Shown piece after piece: positions 1 through 8,095 of a stretch of 64,000 nucleotides of DNA. Each line of letters begins with the position of its first letter. The stretch's first letter is position 1. The position numbers and the translations under genes are program-made. The DNA comes from JANQOH01 sp965200095 (lineage in GTDB: Bacteria > Pseudomonadota > Alphaproteobacteria > UBA7887): positions 3,210,216-3,274,215 of the forward strand of contig OZ241350.1 of the NCBI GenBank assembly GCA_965200095.1. The letters are read 5' to 3'. The notes below the pieces were generated by a model that was not told the origin of the DNA, searched no databases, and worked only from the letters and a program-made list of their open reading frames with translations.

Positions 1-2
1 CC

Positions 3-293
3 GGGGCGCGGCGGGCGCGGGCGCTGTATTTCACCCGCGCGCCGGCGCCGGCGGGCGACGGTCCGCTCTACCACCACATCGGTCTTTACGCCTGGCGCCG
101 GGCGGCGCTCGCCCGCTTCGTCCGCCTGCCGCCCAGCCCGCTGGAAAAGCGCGAGAAGCTCGAACAGTTACGGGCGCTCGAAGCCGGCATGACAGCGGCG
201 GCAGCGCTGGTCGACGCGGCGCCGACCGGCGTCGACACGGCGGAAGATCTGGAAAGGGCGCGCGCGGCGCTGGCGCCGGGGCCGGCGCGGTGA
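3..293 (+). CDS. kdsB: 3-deoxy-manno-octulosonate cytidylyltransferase, C-terminal part (cut by window start)
   Basis: The visible 96 codons match the C-terminal end of KdsB, the cytosolic enzyme that makes CMP-Kdo for lipopolysaccharide inner-core synthesis. Recognisable pieces are LYFTRAP, HHIGLYAWRRAAL, PPSPLEKREKLEQLRALE and GVDTAEDLERAR, which follow the family's order. The start and the nucleotide-binding N-terminus lie outside the window. The TGA stop overlaps the GTG start of pheA by three bases, so the two genes are very probably one transcript. Identification rests on motif recognition only. Confidence 0.9.
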   Translation, partial: GARRARALYFTRAPAPAGDGPLYHHIGLYAWRRAALARFVRLPPSPLEKREKLEQLRALEAGMTAAAALVDAAPTGVDTAEDLERARAALAPGPAR

Positions 294-1150
294 CGCCCTC
301 CGCCATCGCCTTCCAGGGGGTGCGCGGCGCCTATTCCAACATGGCGTGCCGCGACCGCTACCCCGACCTCGAGGCGCTCGCCTGCGCCACCTTCGAGGAC
401 GCTTTCGCAGCCGTGGAACAGGGCCGCGCCGAACTGGCGATGATCCCCATAGAGAACTCGCTCGCCGGCAGGGTCGCGGACATCCATCGCCTGCTGCCCG
501 ATTCGGGCCTGCATATCGTCGCCGAAACCTTCCAGCGCGTGCGCCACCAGCTGCTCGGAGTCCCCGGCGCCGCGCTCGGCGGCCTGCGCACGGCGCACAG
601 CCACGTCCACGCGCTGGCGCAATGCCGCCGCTCGATCCGCGCGCACGGCCTGACCCCCGTCGTCGAGGCGGACACCGCAGGCGCGGCCGCCGCCGTCGCC
701 GCAAGCGGCGATGCGAGCCGCGCGGCGATCGCCTCGACCCTGGCTGCGGAGACCTACGGACTCGCCGTCCTCGCCGCCGACATCGAAGACGCCGGCCACA
801 ACACGACGCGCTTCGTGGTGATGGCGAGGGAACCCCGCCGCCCCGAGCCCGGCGGCGCGGCCATCACCAGTTTCGTGTTCCGCGTGAAGAACATCCCCGC
901 GGCGCTCTACAAGGCGCTGGGCGGCTTCGCGACCAACGGCGTCAACATGCTCAAACTCGAGAGCTACATTCTCGACGGGTCCTTCACGGCGGCGCAGTTC
1001 TACTGCGACATCGCCGGCCACCCGGACGACCCGGCGATCCGGCGCGCGTTCGACGAGCTCGCCTTCTTCTCGCGCGAGGTGAAGGTCCTCGGCGCCTACC
1101 CCGCCGACCCGCTGCGCGCCGCTGCGGAGAGAGCGGAGCGCAGCCCGTAA
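290..1150 (+). CDS. pheA: Prephenate dehydratase (monofunctional, with ACT domain)
   Basis: A 286-residue protein that converts prephenate to phenylpyruvate in phenylalanine synthesis. The N-terminal catalytic domain opens with AFQGVRGAYSNMAC and contains the hallmark IPIENSLAGRV near residues 62-72 and NTTRFVVM near residue 170. A C-terminal ACT regulatory domain follows (about 195-275) with the LESY segment that binds phenylalanine in this family, so feedback inhibition is likely. There is no chorismate mutase domain, as expected for an alphaproteobacterial form. The GTG start overlaps the kdsB stop. The 3' end runs into an array of 90-bp tandem repeats. Confidence 0.95.
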   Translation: MTPSAIAFQGVRGAYSNMACRDRYPDLEALACATFEDAFAAVEQGRAELAMIPIENSLAGRVADIHRLLPDSGLHIVAETFQRVRHQLLGVPGAALGGLRTAHSHVHALAQCRRSIRAHGLTPVVEADTAGAAAAVAASGDASRAAIASTLAAETYGLAVLAADIEDAGHNTTRFVVMAREPRRPEPGGAAITSFVFRVKNIPAALYKALGGFATNGVNMLKLESYILDGSFTAAQFYCDIAGHPDDPAIRRAFDELAFFSREVKVLGAYPADPLRAAAERAERSP

Positions 1151-1161
1151 CGCCCCTTCCC

Positions 1162-1461
1162 CCATATCTCGGGATAGAACGCCCAAACCGTGACATGGAG
1201 CCAATGACACGCCATGTTGTCGCCAGCCCGGGATATGGAGACGATCACGCGCCATATCTCGGGATAGCGAGCCCAAACCGTGATATGGACCCAACAACGC
1301 GCCATGTTATCGCCAGCCCGGGATATGGAGGCGATCATGCGCCATATCTCGCGATAGAACGCTTAACCCGTGACATGGACCCGATGACGCGCCATGTTGT
1401 CGCCAGCCCGGGATATGGAGACGATCACGCGCCATGATACGCCCGGCCCGTAACATGGAGC
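1162..1461 (+). repeat. 90-bp tandem repeat array (three units plus a degenerate fourth)
   Basis: The motif CCATATCTC recurs at 1162, 1252 and 1342, exactly 90 bp apart, and a fourth, shortened version begins at 1432. Each unit holds short dyads: CCATATC/GATATGG and CCATGT/ACATGG elements facing each other around GC-rich cores such as CCCGGGATATGG. Because 90 is divisible by three, the array is open in several frames on both strands and could encode a 30-residue repeat, but no gene in it has a convincing start or family. It fills the gap between pheA and the Fic gene, and the degenerate fourth unit supplies the Fic start codon. Confidence 0.9.
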
Positions 1462-2627
1462 CGCGCGTCACCGGTCGTCGCGTCGCTCAACCCGGCGGCT
1501 ACAAGGCCTTCGTTCCGCTCCCCCTGCCGCCGGATCCGCCGGTGCGGCTGGAGGGCGACCTGCTGGCCCTTCTTTCGCGGGCCGACCGCGCTCTGGGCCG
1601 GCTGGACGGGGTCATTCAGACGCTGCCGGATTCGGACCTTTTCATGTTCATGTACGTCCGCAAGGAAGCCGTGCTGTCCAGCCAGATCGAGGGCACGCAG
1701 AGCTCCCTGCACGACGTGCTCGCCGCCGAATCGCGCTTCCTGTCGTCCGGCGTTCACGGCGACGTGGCCGAGGTGATCAACTACGTGGACGCCATGAACT
1801 ACGGGATCGGACGGCTGGGCGCGCTGCCCCTGTCCGTCCGCCTGTTCCGCGAGATTCACGAACGTCTCTTGCGCGGAGCGCGGGGCGGCCGGTCGGCGCG
1901 CGGCGAATTGCGCGCGTCGCAGAATTGGATCGGTCCCGCCGGCCGCCCGCTCGACGAGGCCGTCTTCGTTCCGCCGCCGCCCCACGAAGTCCCGAACGCC
2001 CTGGGCGCTCTGGAGAACTTTCTGCATGGCGACGCGGACGGTCTGCCGGCGCTCATCCGCATCGGCCTGGCGCACGCCCAGTTCGAGACCATCCACCCCT
2101 TTCTCGACGGGAACGGCCGGGTCGGGCGACTGCTGATCGCGTTCCTGCTGCACGAGCGCAGGATCCTCGCCAAACCCGTCCTCTACATCTCGCATTTCTT
2201 CAAGCGGCGCCGGGCGGAGTATTACGAACGTCTCCAGTCCGTTCGCGATACGGGCGACTGGGAGGGGTGGCTGGCGTTCTTCCTGCGCGGCGTCGCGGAT
2301 GTGGGCGACGAAGCCGCGGCGACGGCGCGCCGCATTCTCGAACTGCGGGAAACCCATCGCGCCGCCATCGCCGACGGACTCGGGCGCGCCGCGGGAAACG
2401 GCCTGCGGGTGCTGGAAACCCTCTACCGGCAGCCACTGGCGACCGTGAACGACATACGCGACGTCACGGGTCTCGGCTATAGCGCCGCCAACGCCCTCGT
2501 CGCCCGGCTGACCGCCATCGGCGTTCTCGAGGAATCGACCGGCCACCGGCGTAACCGGGCGTTCATCTATCGCGATTACGTCGGGATTTTCGCCGAAGGA
2601 ACCGAAGCCGCGGACGGCGCCGTTTGA
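1434..2627 (+). CDS. Fic family protein (probable AMPylase, class II architecture)
   Basis: A 397-residue Fic protein. The catalytic motif HPFLDGNGRVGR lies at residues 221-232, with the conserved His221, and SSQIEGTQ at about 82-89 is an N-terminal inhibitory helix with Glu86. An inhibitory helix N-terminal to the Fic core is the class II arrangement. The C-terminal 60 residues look like a winged helix (NDIRDVTGLGYSAANALVARL), as in Fic proteins that also bind DNA. The family usually transfers AMP from ATP to a hydroxyl of a target protein; the target is unknown. The start could be ATG 1434 or ATG 1455; both lie in the last degenerate unit of the 90-bp repeat. Confidence 0.9.
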   Translation: MIRPARNMEPRVTGRRVAQPGGYKAFVPLPLPPDPPVRLEGDLLALLSRADRALGRLDGVIQTLPDSDLFMFMYVRKEAVLSSQIEGTQSSLHDVLAAESRFLSSGVHGDVAEVINYVDAMNYGIGRLGALPLSVRLFREIHERLLRGARGGRSARGELRASQNWIGPAGRPLDEAVFVPPPPHEVPNALGALENFLHGDADGLPALIRIGLAHAQFETIHPFLDGNGRVGRLLIAFLLHERRILAKPVLYISHFFKRRRAEYYERLQSVRDTGDWEGWLAFFLRGVADVGDEAAATARRILELRETHRAAIADGLGRAAGNGLRVLETLYRQPLATVNDIRDVTGLGYSAANALVARLTAIGVLEESTGHRRNRAFIYRDYVGIFAEGTEAADGAV

Positions 2628-2638
2628 AGGCTGTCGGC

Positions 2639-2715
2639 TGGTCGGGGCGGCCGGATTCGAACCGGCGACCCTCTGCCCCCAAAGCAGATGCGCTGCCAGC
2701 CTGCGCCACGCCCCG
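2639..2715 (-). tRNA. tRNA-Pro (anticodon TGG)
   Basis: On the minus strand the cloverleaf can be drawn: acceptor stem CGGGGCG paired with CGCCCCG, an anticodon stem TCTGC/GCAGA around the loop TTTGGGG (anticodon TGG), a T arm with GGTTCGAATCC, and an encoded CCA end. It sits between the converging Fic gene and SDR gene. Confidence 0.95.
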
Positions 2716-2738
2716 AAGCTGCCGAAGCCGAAATTCCG

Positions 2739-3524
2739 TTACATCGCCGCCGGCGCGCGCGCGGCGACGCCGCCGTCCAGCGCATACACCACGCCGGTGA
2801 TATAGGACGCCCGCGCCGACGCCAGGAAGGCGACGAGATCGGCGACCTCTTCCGGCTGCGCGGCGCGCCCCAGGGGAAGGTTCCGCGTCAGCTCCGGCCA
2901 GCGGTCGGCGTCGCCCAGCGTGTCGGCGGCGCGGGTGCGCATCAGCGTCACCATCCGCCCGGTCTCGACCAGGCCCGGGTTCACCCCGACGACGCGCACC
3001 TTGCGGTCCAGGCTCGTCGACCCCAGCGCCCGCGTGAAGGCCATCAGCCCCGCATTCGCGGTGCTGCCCGCGATGTAGTTCGCGTCCAGACGCTCCCCCG
3101 CAAGGCCGATCACGTTGACGATGACGCCGCTTTCGCGCTCGCACATCCGCGCGTGCACCGCCCGGCACAGGTTGATGTAGCCGAACAGTTTGAGGTCCCA
3201 CGCCTCGCGCCAGCGCGCCTCGTCGATCGCCGCGAGCGGCCCGCCGGGGATCGCCCCGGCGTTGTTCACCAGAATGTCCGCGTCCCCCGCCGCCTCGACC
3301 AGCGCCGTCTGCGCCGCCGAGTCCGACAGATCGGCCGCATGGACCGAAACCGAGACCTGATGCCGGCGCGCGATCTCGTCGCGCGTTTCCGCCAGCGCCT
3401 CCTCCCCGCGCGCCGCGAGGCGGAGATGCACCCCCTCGGCGGCGAGCGCCAGCGCTGTCGCGCGTCCGATCCCCTTCGACCCGCCCGTCACCAGGGCGGT
3501 CTTGCCCGCCAGTTCGAGATCCAT
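2739..3524 (-). CDS. SDR family oxidoreductase with atypical active site
   Basis: A 261-residue short-chain dehydrogenase. The cofactor loop TGGSKGIG (residues 14-21) and NNAG are typical of classical NAD(P)-binding SDRs, and VNPGLVETGRM plus a C-terminal YALDGGV complete the fold. The catalytic YxxxK is not intact: the tyrosine is followed by YIAGS, so the lysine position carries serine. The protein may therefore have weak or altered activity, or belong to a subgroup with a different catalytic residue. Its substrate cannot be told from sequence. It follows the type III restriction gene on the same strand after an 82-bp gap, and no functional link to it is evident. Confidence 0.8.
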   Translation of the reverse strand: MDLELAGKTALVTGGSKGIGRATALALAAEGVHLRLAARGEEALAETRDEIARRHQVSVSVHAADLSDSAAQTALVEAAGDADILVNNAGAIPGGPLAAIDEARWREAWDLKLFGYINLCRAVHARMCERESGVIVNVIGLAGERLDANYIAGSTANAGLMAFTRALGSTSLDRKVRVVGVNPGLVETGRMVTLMRTRAADTLGDADRWPELTRNLPLGRAAQPEEVADLVAFLASARASYITGVVYALDGGVAARAPAAM

Positions 3525-3606
3525 GTCGCCGCTCTCTCCTGTCCCGGTTCCGCCGCGCGGAATGTCGCCGAAGCCCGCGCGCCGCGCAAGGCCGCGCCGC
3601 CGGCCG

Positions 3607-6153
3607 CTATCCGGTCTCCCCGGGTTTCGCCGCGTCGGGATCCGCCAGCGCGGCGGGGAATTCCTCCTCGTCGAACAGCAACCGGAAGACGCCCTTCGCC
3701 GGCCCGTGGCGCACGGTCATCGTCCCGCAATTGAAGGCCCCTTGCAGGGCGTCCAGCACGCGCTTCTTGTAATCGGTGTCGGGGTTGTCGAGATGCGCGC
3801 CCTTGGTTTCGAAGACCAGCAGCCGCCGACGGTCGGCGGCGCCGCTGTCGAGGGCCACGAAGTCCGGCCAGATGCGTTCCGGCTGCCAACCCCTCAAATA
3901 CCAGTCGCCGCCCTGGCGCGCCGCCACCCGATGCCACCACCGCAGGGCCTTCTGTTCGTCGAGATAGAGCGCGAAACTCCGCTCCAGGTCGGAGTCGAAC
4001 CGGTAGTCGTAGACCGGTTCGAACAGGCTCAGCTGCGCCGGCTTTCCGTCGCTCCGGGCGAGCAGGCCGGCGCCCTCGGGCACGGCGATCTCGTAACTCT
4101 CGGCGAAACGGAAATTGGCGCGCCCGGCTTCCAGGTCGAAGCGGATTTCCTTCTTCCCGAGTTTCCGCGAGAACGCGCGCTCCGCCCGCTCCTCCATCGC
4201 GGCCTCGACATGCTTGCGCAATTCGTGCGCGAGGAACGACCGGCGGCCGTGGACCTCTGCGTCGGACTCCCCCGCCGCGCGCAGGCGCTCCAGCAGCTCC
4301 CCGGCGATGCGCGCCGCCTGCCACGGGTTGGGAACGATGTCCGACAGACGGCGGGCAAACCACGACAGGCGCACCGTCGGGTCGACCGCGAGCGCGCGCT
4401 TCCTGCCGAAGACCGGCGGCGAGTCGCCGATATCGACGGTGGCGGACTGCATGAGCGCTTTCCGGGCGTCGCTGTCGCGCGGGTCGGGCGCGGCGATGGC
4501 CGCCCAGTCGATCCCGGGCACGATGTGGCGCCAGTAATCCAGTTCGCGCCACCCGGCGCCGTCGCGGTGCAGGACCAGCGGCAGGAAGATGTTCTTGCCC
4601 CGCAGCCCCTTGCGCCGGGTCACAGTGACTTGGTTCACGCCGCCGGCGCCGCCGACGACCTCGCCGCCCAGGCCGGTCAGCCCTTCCGCCTCCAGCCCGG
4701 CCTTGACGTGCTGCACCGCGTCGCCGACCCCGGTGTTCCAGCACACGACATAGCAGCGGTCGAGCGCCTCGCGGCCGGTGAGCCGCGCATGGGGCTGGCG
4801 CATGACCCGCCCCACCAATTGCGTGAGCGCGCGGCGCGCCGTCGTGTTGTCGAGCATCGTCAGCACATAGGCGAAGGGGCAGTCCCACCCTTCCGCCAGC
4901 GCGGCGCGGGTTATGACCCAGCGCACCGGGCACAGTTCCGACAAAAGGTCGACCCCGGCGAGTTCGTCGCGCTCCGCCGACTTCACCGCGACGGCGCGCG
5001 CCGGCACGCCGAGATTGCGGATGAGCCGGTCGCGCACGTCCTCCGCATGAACGCGCTCGCCGTCGCGCTGGTCCTTGCCGGTGCGCTCCACCCGCACCAC
5101 GGCGATGGGGCGGATGTAGCGCCCGTCCGCAGCGTGCAGCGCCTGCGCCTCGGCGTCGAGCCGCTCCAGTTCGTCATGCGCCCGCGCCAGCGCGTCGGTC
5201 CACCGCGTCCGCATCAGGGACTCGACCCGGATCGGCAGTTTGATCATCTCCTCGGCCTTCAGCTCGACCCCGCCGATATCGACCAGAAGGTTGCTGATCC
5301 CCCGGTTGGGCGTGGCCGAGAGCTCGATGACCATGCGCGGGTCGAGGCGGCTCACCGAGCGCGCGAATTCCGCGCCCGCCTCGGGCTTCCCGCCATAGGC
5401 CTTGTGCGCCTCGTCGAGGATGACGACGGGACGCAGTATCTTGAAGACGTTGAACAGGCTGTGCTTGACGGGGCCGCCTTCTTCCAGGCGCTCGAGGTCC
5501 GGATGCGCCTCCAGCAGCCGCGCGTTTTCCGGCGCGTCGTCGACCGCCGGGAAGAAGGTGGGGTAGCGCCCGGAATCGCGGAACATGCGCAGGAAGTCCC
5601 GCCCCTTGCGGCGGTTGGCGGCGGGCAGCATCAGCAGCATGACGCAGAGGTAATGCTCCGCGTCCGGCGCGGCGAAGGGGTCGTCCTTCTCCATGAGTTT
5701 GACGCGGCCGCCACTCGCGCGCTCCAGCGTCTGCCGGTAGTGGTGCTGGCGGTCGCACAACGCGGCGAGGGTCTGCGCATAGATCGCGCGGGTCGGCGTT
5801 ATCCACAGGGCGAGCCCGGTCTGCCGCCCCAGCCGCTCCAGCGCGCCCGCCGCGAGCAGGGTCTTGCCGCCGCCCGTGGGGACCTTGAGGCAGGCATGGG
5901 GGATGGGGCGCCCGGCCTCGTCGGTGCGCGAGACATGGGCGCCGGCGGCGCGCGCGACCCCGCCGGACGCGGCGAGTTTTTCCCAGGCGGCCTGCGGGTG
6001 GTTGCGCAGCGAATCGGGAACGCGCGCGCCGATCTTCTCCAGCGCCGCTATGGCCTCCTGCCCCTCGCGCGTCGCCGTCTCCAGCGCGTCGCGCCAGCGC
6101 GCGACGGCGTCGAGAGCGGCGTTCTGATACGCTTTCAGCTCCATCATCGCCAT
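3607..6153 (-). CDS. Type III restriction endonuclease subunit (Res): SF2 helicase plus PD-ExK nuclease
   Basis: An 848-residue Res-type protein. The N-terminal two thirds is a DEAD/DEAH motor: Walker A PTGGGKT at 92-98 (Lys97), Walker B DEAH in VILDEAHKAYGG, motif III SATPN, and motif VI QLVGRVMRQP. The C-terminal part holds a PD-(D/E)xK nuclease: WPDFVALD followed by LLVFETKG. In this family Res translocates on DNA from sites where Mod finds an unmethylated target and then cuts. The start MAMMELKAYQ lies 10 bp after the stop of the upstream mod gene, so res is the last gene of the unit rloA-rloB-mod-mod-res. Its first codons are duplicated between the two mod genes. Confidence 0.93.
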   Translation of the reverse strand: MAMMELKAYQNAALDAVARWRDALETATREGQEAIAALEKIGARVPDSLRNHPQAAWEKLAASGGVARAAGAHVSRTDEAGRPIPHACLKVPTGGGKTLLAAGALERLGRQTGLALWITPTRAIYAQTLAALCDRQHHYRQTLERASGGRVKLMEKDDPFAAPDAEHYLCVMLLMLPAANRRKGRDFLRMFRDSGRYPTFFPAVDDAPENARLLEAHPDLERLEEGGPVKHSLFNVFKILRPVVILDEAHKAYGGKPEAGAEFARSVSRLDPRMVIELSATPNRGISNLLVDIGGVELKAEEMIKLPIRVESLMRTRWTDALARAHDELERLDAEAQALHAADGRYIRPIAVVRVERTGKDQRDGERVHAEDVRDRLIRNLGVPARAVAVKSAERDELAGVDLLSELCPVRWVITRAALAEGWDCPFAYVLTMLDNTTARRALTQLVGRVMRQPHARLTGREALDRCYVVCWNTGVGDAVQHVKAGLEAEGLTGLGGEVVGGAGGVNQVTVTRRKGLRGKNIFLPLVLHRDGAGWRELDYWRHIVPGIDWAAIAAPDPRDSDARKALMQSATVDIGDSPPVFGRKRALAVDPTVRLSWFARRLSDIVPNPWQAARIAGELLERLRAAGESDAEVHGRRSFLAHELRKHVEAAMEERAERAFSRKLGKKEIRFDLEAGRANFRFAESYEIAVPEGAGLLARSDGKPAQLSLFEPVYDYRFDSDLERSFALYLDEQKALRWWHRVAARQGGDWYLRGWQPERIWPDFVALDSGAADRRRLLVFETKGAHLDNPDTDYKKRVLDALQGAFNCGTMTVRHGPAKGVFRLLFDEEEFPAALADPDAAKPGETG

Positions 6154-6163
6154 CGCCGCGCTC

Positions 6164-7786
6164 CTACCCGGCCCGGTGCAGCTCCCAGGGGAGCTGGCAG
6201 AAACTGATGCCCATCGGAGTCAGCTCGTCCTGGCTGATATATTTCCCCGGTCCGAAGACCACGGCCTTGCGCTTGCTCCGCTTGATGGCCCGCGCGATGC
6301 GCTCGGCGCGCTTGCCGGTCAGAATCCCCTCCTCGCCGCGCAGCCACTCCATGTCGGGTTCGTAGAGCAGATACCACGCCGTCGTTTCGTCCCGGCGGAA
6401 CAGCCCGTCGGCGTTCTTCGGCTTCAGGTCTTCGGGGCCGGCGGAAACGCCCGAAGCCGTGTGCAGCAGCCACGCCGCCAGCGCCGGCCAGGAGGGCAGC
6501 GCCTCGCCGTTCAGCATGGCTTCGATACTGACCGGCGGGCCGAGCGTGCACCACGAAAACGACCCGCCGAGTCCGGCGCGCAGGGCGGGGTCTCTGGCTT
6601 TCGGCACGCCCCGGATGACGCGGCGCACGCGCTCCGCGGTGACCGTGTCGGCATAGTCCTCGCACTCGATCAGGACGAATTTGCGGTTGCCGCCGTCTTC
6701 CCTGTTCAGCGCCAGCACCGCATGCGCCGTCGTCCCGCTGCCGGCGAAGGAGTCGAGCACGATGGCGTCCTTGCTCCGGAGTATCTCCACCAGGAACTTG
6801 ATCAGTCTCGTCGGCTTCGGTTGCAGGAAAATGCCGCCCTCGCCGAATATGTCACGCAGCTCCCGCGTGCCGTTCGCATTGAAACCCACGATTTCCGGGG
6901 AGAGCACCGTGTCGGGCGGTTGCCCTTCCTGCACCTCGGCCAGATAACGTTTGGCTAACGGCTCCCTTCCTGACAAGTCCAGGCGGTTATCCTGTTCCAT
7001 CTCGCGCAATGTGTCCCGGGAATATCTCGGATGCGATCCCTTCGGAGCGGACCATTTGGTGCCGTCTGCGAATTCGTATTCGTACGGTTCGTAATAATTC
7101 CTCGCGTGAATCGGGTCGAGCTTGTATTTGCCGCGTCCGTCGCCATCGTCGAACGGATAAGACGACGACTTATCGTTAATGTATCGGATGTATCGATCCT
7201 TGTCGCTGGAAAACCACGATTTCTCTTTCGCATAGGCCAGAACGTAATCCGCGTTCTGGTTGAAGTCCTTGCTGGAATTACGGACGGTGTGCATGGCTCT
7301 TCGGGTCAGGATGGCGAAGAAATTCTCCTCGCCGAATATCTCGTCCATCGTCATCCGCAAGTGATGGAGCTCGTTGTCGTCGATAGAGATGAAGATCGCC
7401 CCGTCCTCCGCGAGCAGCTCCTTGAGAAGCTGCAAGCGCGGCCACATCATGCACAGCCATTTGTCGTGGCGCTCCATGTCCTCGCGGTCCACCTGGCCGT
7501 TGCGCTTCAGCCACTCCTGCATCAGCGGGCTGTTCACCTTGTCGTTGTAGGACCAGCCCTCATGGCCGGTGTTGTAGGGCGGGTCGATATAGACGCATTT
7601 CACCCGCCCGGCGTAGCGCGGTATCAGCGCCTTCAGCGCCTCCAGATTGTCGCCGTGGATAATCAGGTTGCCGTCGGCTCCCTTCGCCTTCACCGAGCGC
7701 TTCGGGTCCGGGACCAGCGGGCGGTAGGGCACGGTCAGATGGTGCGCATAGATGTGCTGCTTGCCCTTGAAATCCAGAGTCGGCAT
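6164..7786 (-). CDS. Type III restriction-modification methyltransferase (Mod), allele A
   Basis: A 540-residue beta-class adenine methyltransferase. DPPY (residues 68-71) lies in CVYIDPPYNTGHEG, and the AdoMet motif FAGSGTT is at about 347-353, with the target-recognition domain between them. Residues 1-156 and 343-540 are nearly identical to the second Mod gene upstream, while residues 157-342 (positions 6761-7318) are unrelated in sequence. The ATG at 7786 has GGGAGGG as ribosome site; a longer reading frame upstream is rejected because the family starts at MPTLDFKG. Res follows directly, so this allele sits closest to the nuclease gene. Confidence 0.93.
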   Translation of the reverse strand: MPTLDFKGKQHIYAHHLTVPYRPLVPDPKRSVKAKGADGNLIIHGDNLEALKALIPRYAGRVKCVYIDPPYNTGHEGWSYNDKVNSPLMQEWLKRNGQVDREDMERHDKWLCMMWPRLQLLKELLAEDGAIFISIDDNELHHLRMTMDEIFGEENFFAILTRRAMHTVRNSSKDFNQNADYVLAYAKEKSWFSSDKDRYIRYINDKSSSYPFDDGDGRGKYKLDPIHARNYYEPYEYEFADGTKWSAPKGSHPRYSRDTLREMEQDNRLDLSGREPLAKRYLAEVQEGQPPDTVLSPEIVGFNANGTRELRDIFGEGGIFLQPKPTRLIKFLVEILRSKDAIVLDSFAGSGTTAHAVLALNREDGGNRKFVLIECEDYADTVTAERVRRVIRGVPKARDPALRAGLGGSFSWCTLGPPVSIEAMLNGEALPSWPALAAWLLHTASGVSAGPEDLKPKNADGLFRRDETTAWYLLYEPDMEWLRGEEGILTGKRAERIARAIKRSKRKAVVFGPGKYISQDELTPMGISFCQLPWELHRAG

Positions 7787-7798
7787 GGCGTCCCTCCC

Positions 7799-7826
7799 GG
7801 CGCGGCGACAGCGGCCGACCCTACCG
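7799..7826. repeat. 28-bp direct repeat, copy 1 (upstream of mod allele A)
   Basis: A 28-bp GC-rich sequence, GGCGCGGCGACAGC at its left end, occurs here and again at 9836-9863 and 9907-9934. Copies 1 and 2 lie at the same distance upstream of the two mod start codons. It may be part of the shared mod leader, or a place where recombination between the copies can happen. Confidence 0.75.
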
Positions 7827-7963
7827 CCCCCGCGACGGCCCGGCAACGCGAATCGCAACGAACCCGGAACATACAGATCCGCGCGGCGTCCGTCCAGCGT
7901 CTTTTCGACAGCGCCCGACAGGCCCGCGCGCCGCCCTGTCGCGCCCGCCCGCGGCGTCGCCGC

Positions 7964-8085
7964 TCACCCGGGAGGACGCGCCCGCCTGTCCCGTTTCGCG
8001 AATCGCCCAGATCAGCCGGCCGACCATTGTCGACGGGTTGCCGAAGAGCGGCGCTCTGATACGCTTTCAGCTCCATCATCGCCAT
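7964..8085 (-). pseudogene. Fusion scar: decayed rloB 3' end joined to the first codons of res
   Basis: Positions 7964-8050 match the 3' end of rloB (the FGNPST.VGxLxxAIRE segment and stop region seen at 10072-10160), with substitutions and a one-base insertion that shifts the frame. At about 8051-8056 the sequence switches to the first codons of res (MAMMELKAYQ on the minus strand, 8085 down), matching 6124-6153. The join is what a tandem duplication of a block running from the end of rloB through mod to the beginning of res would leave. Neither fragment can be functional. The rest of the 7787-8095 gap is the mod leader sequence. Confidence 0.8.
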
Positions 8086-8095
8086 CGTCGCGCTC

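Noticed and set aside
86..1297. Long minus-strand reading frame opposite pheA
   Set aside because: It is a GC-driven shadow of pheA; its translation has no family pattern and includes the tandem repeats.
346..1437. Plus-strand frame ending in 30-residue repeats
   Set aside because: It is the second frame of pheA followed by the 90-bp array; no ribosome site or start before the repeats.
3502..6207. Plus-strand 901-codon frame opposite res
   Set aside because: Mirror frame of a high-GC coding region; Arg/Ala/Gly-rich without motifs.
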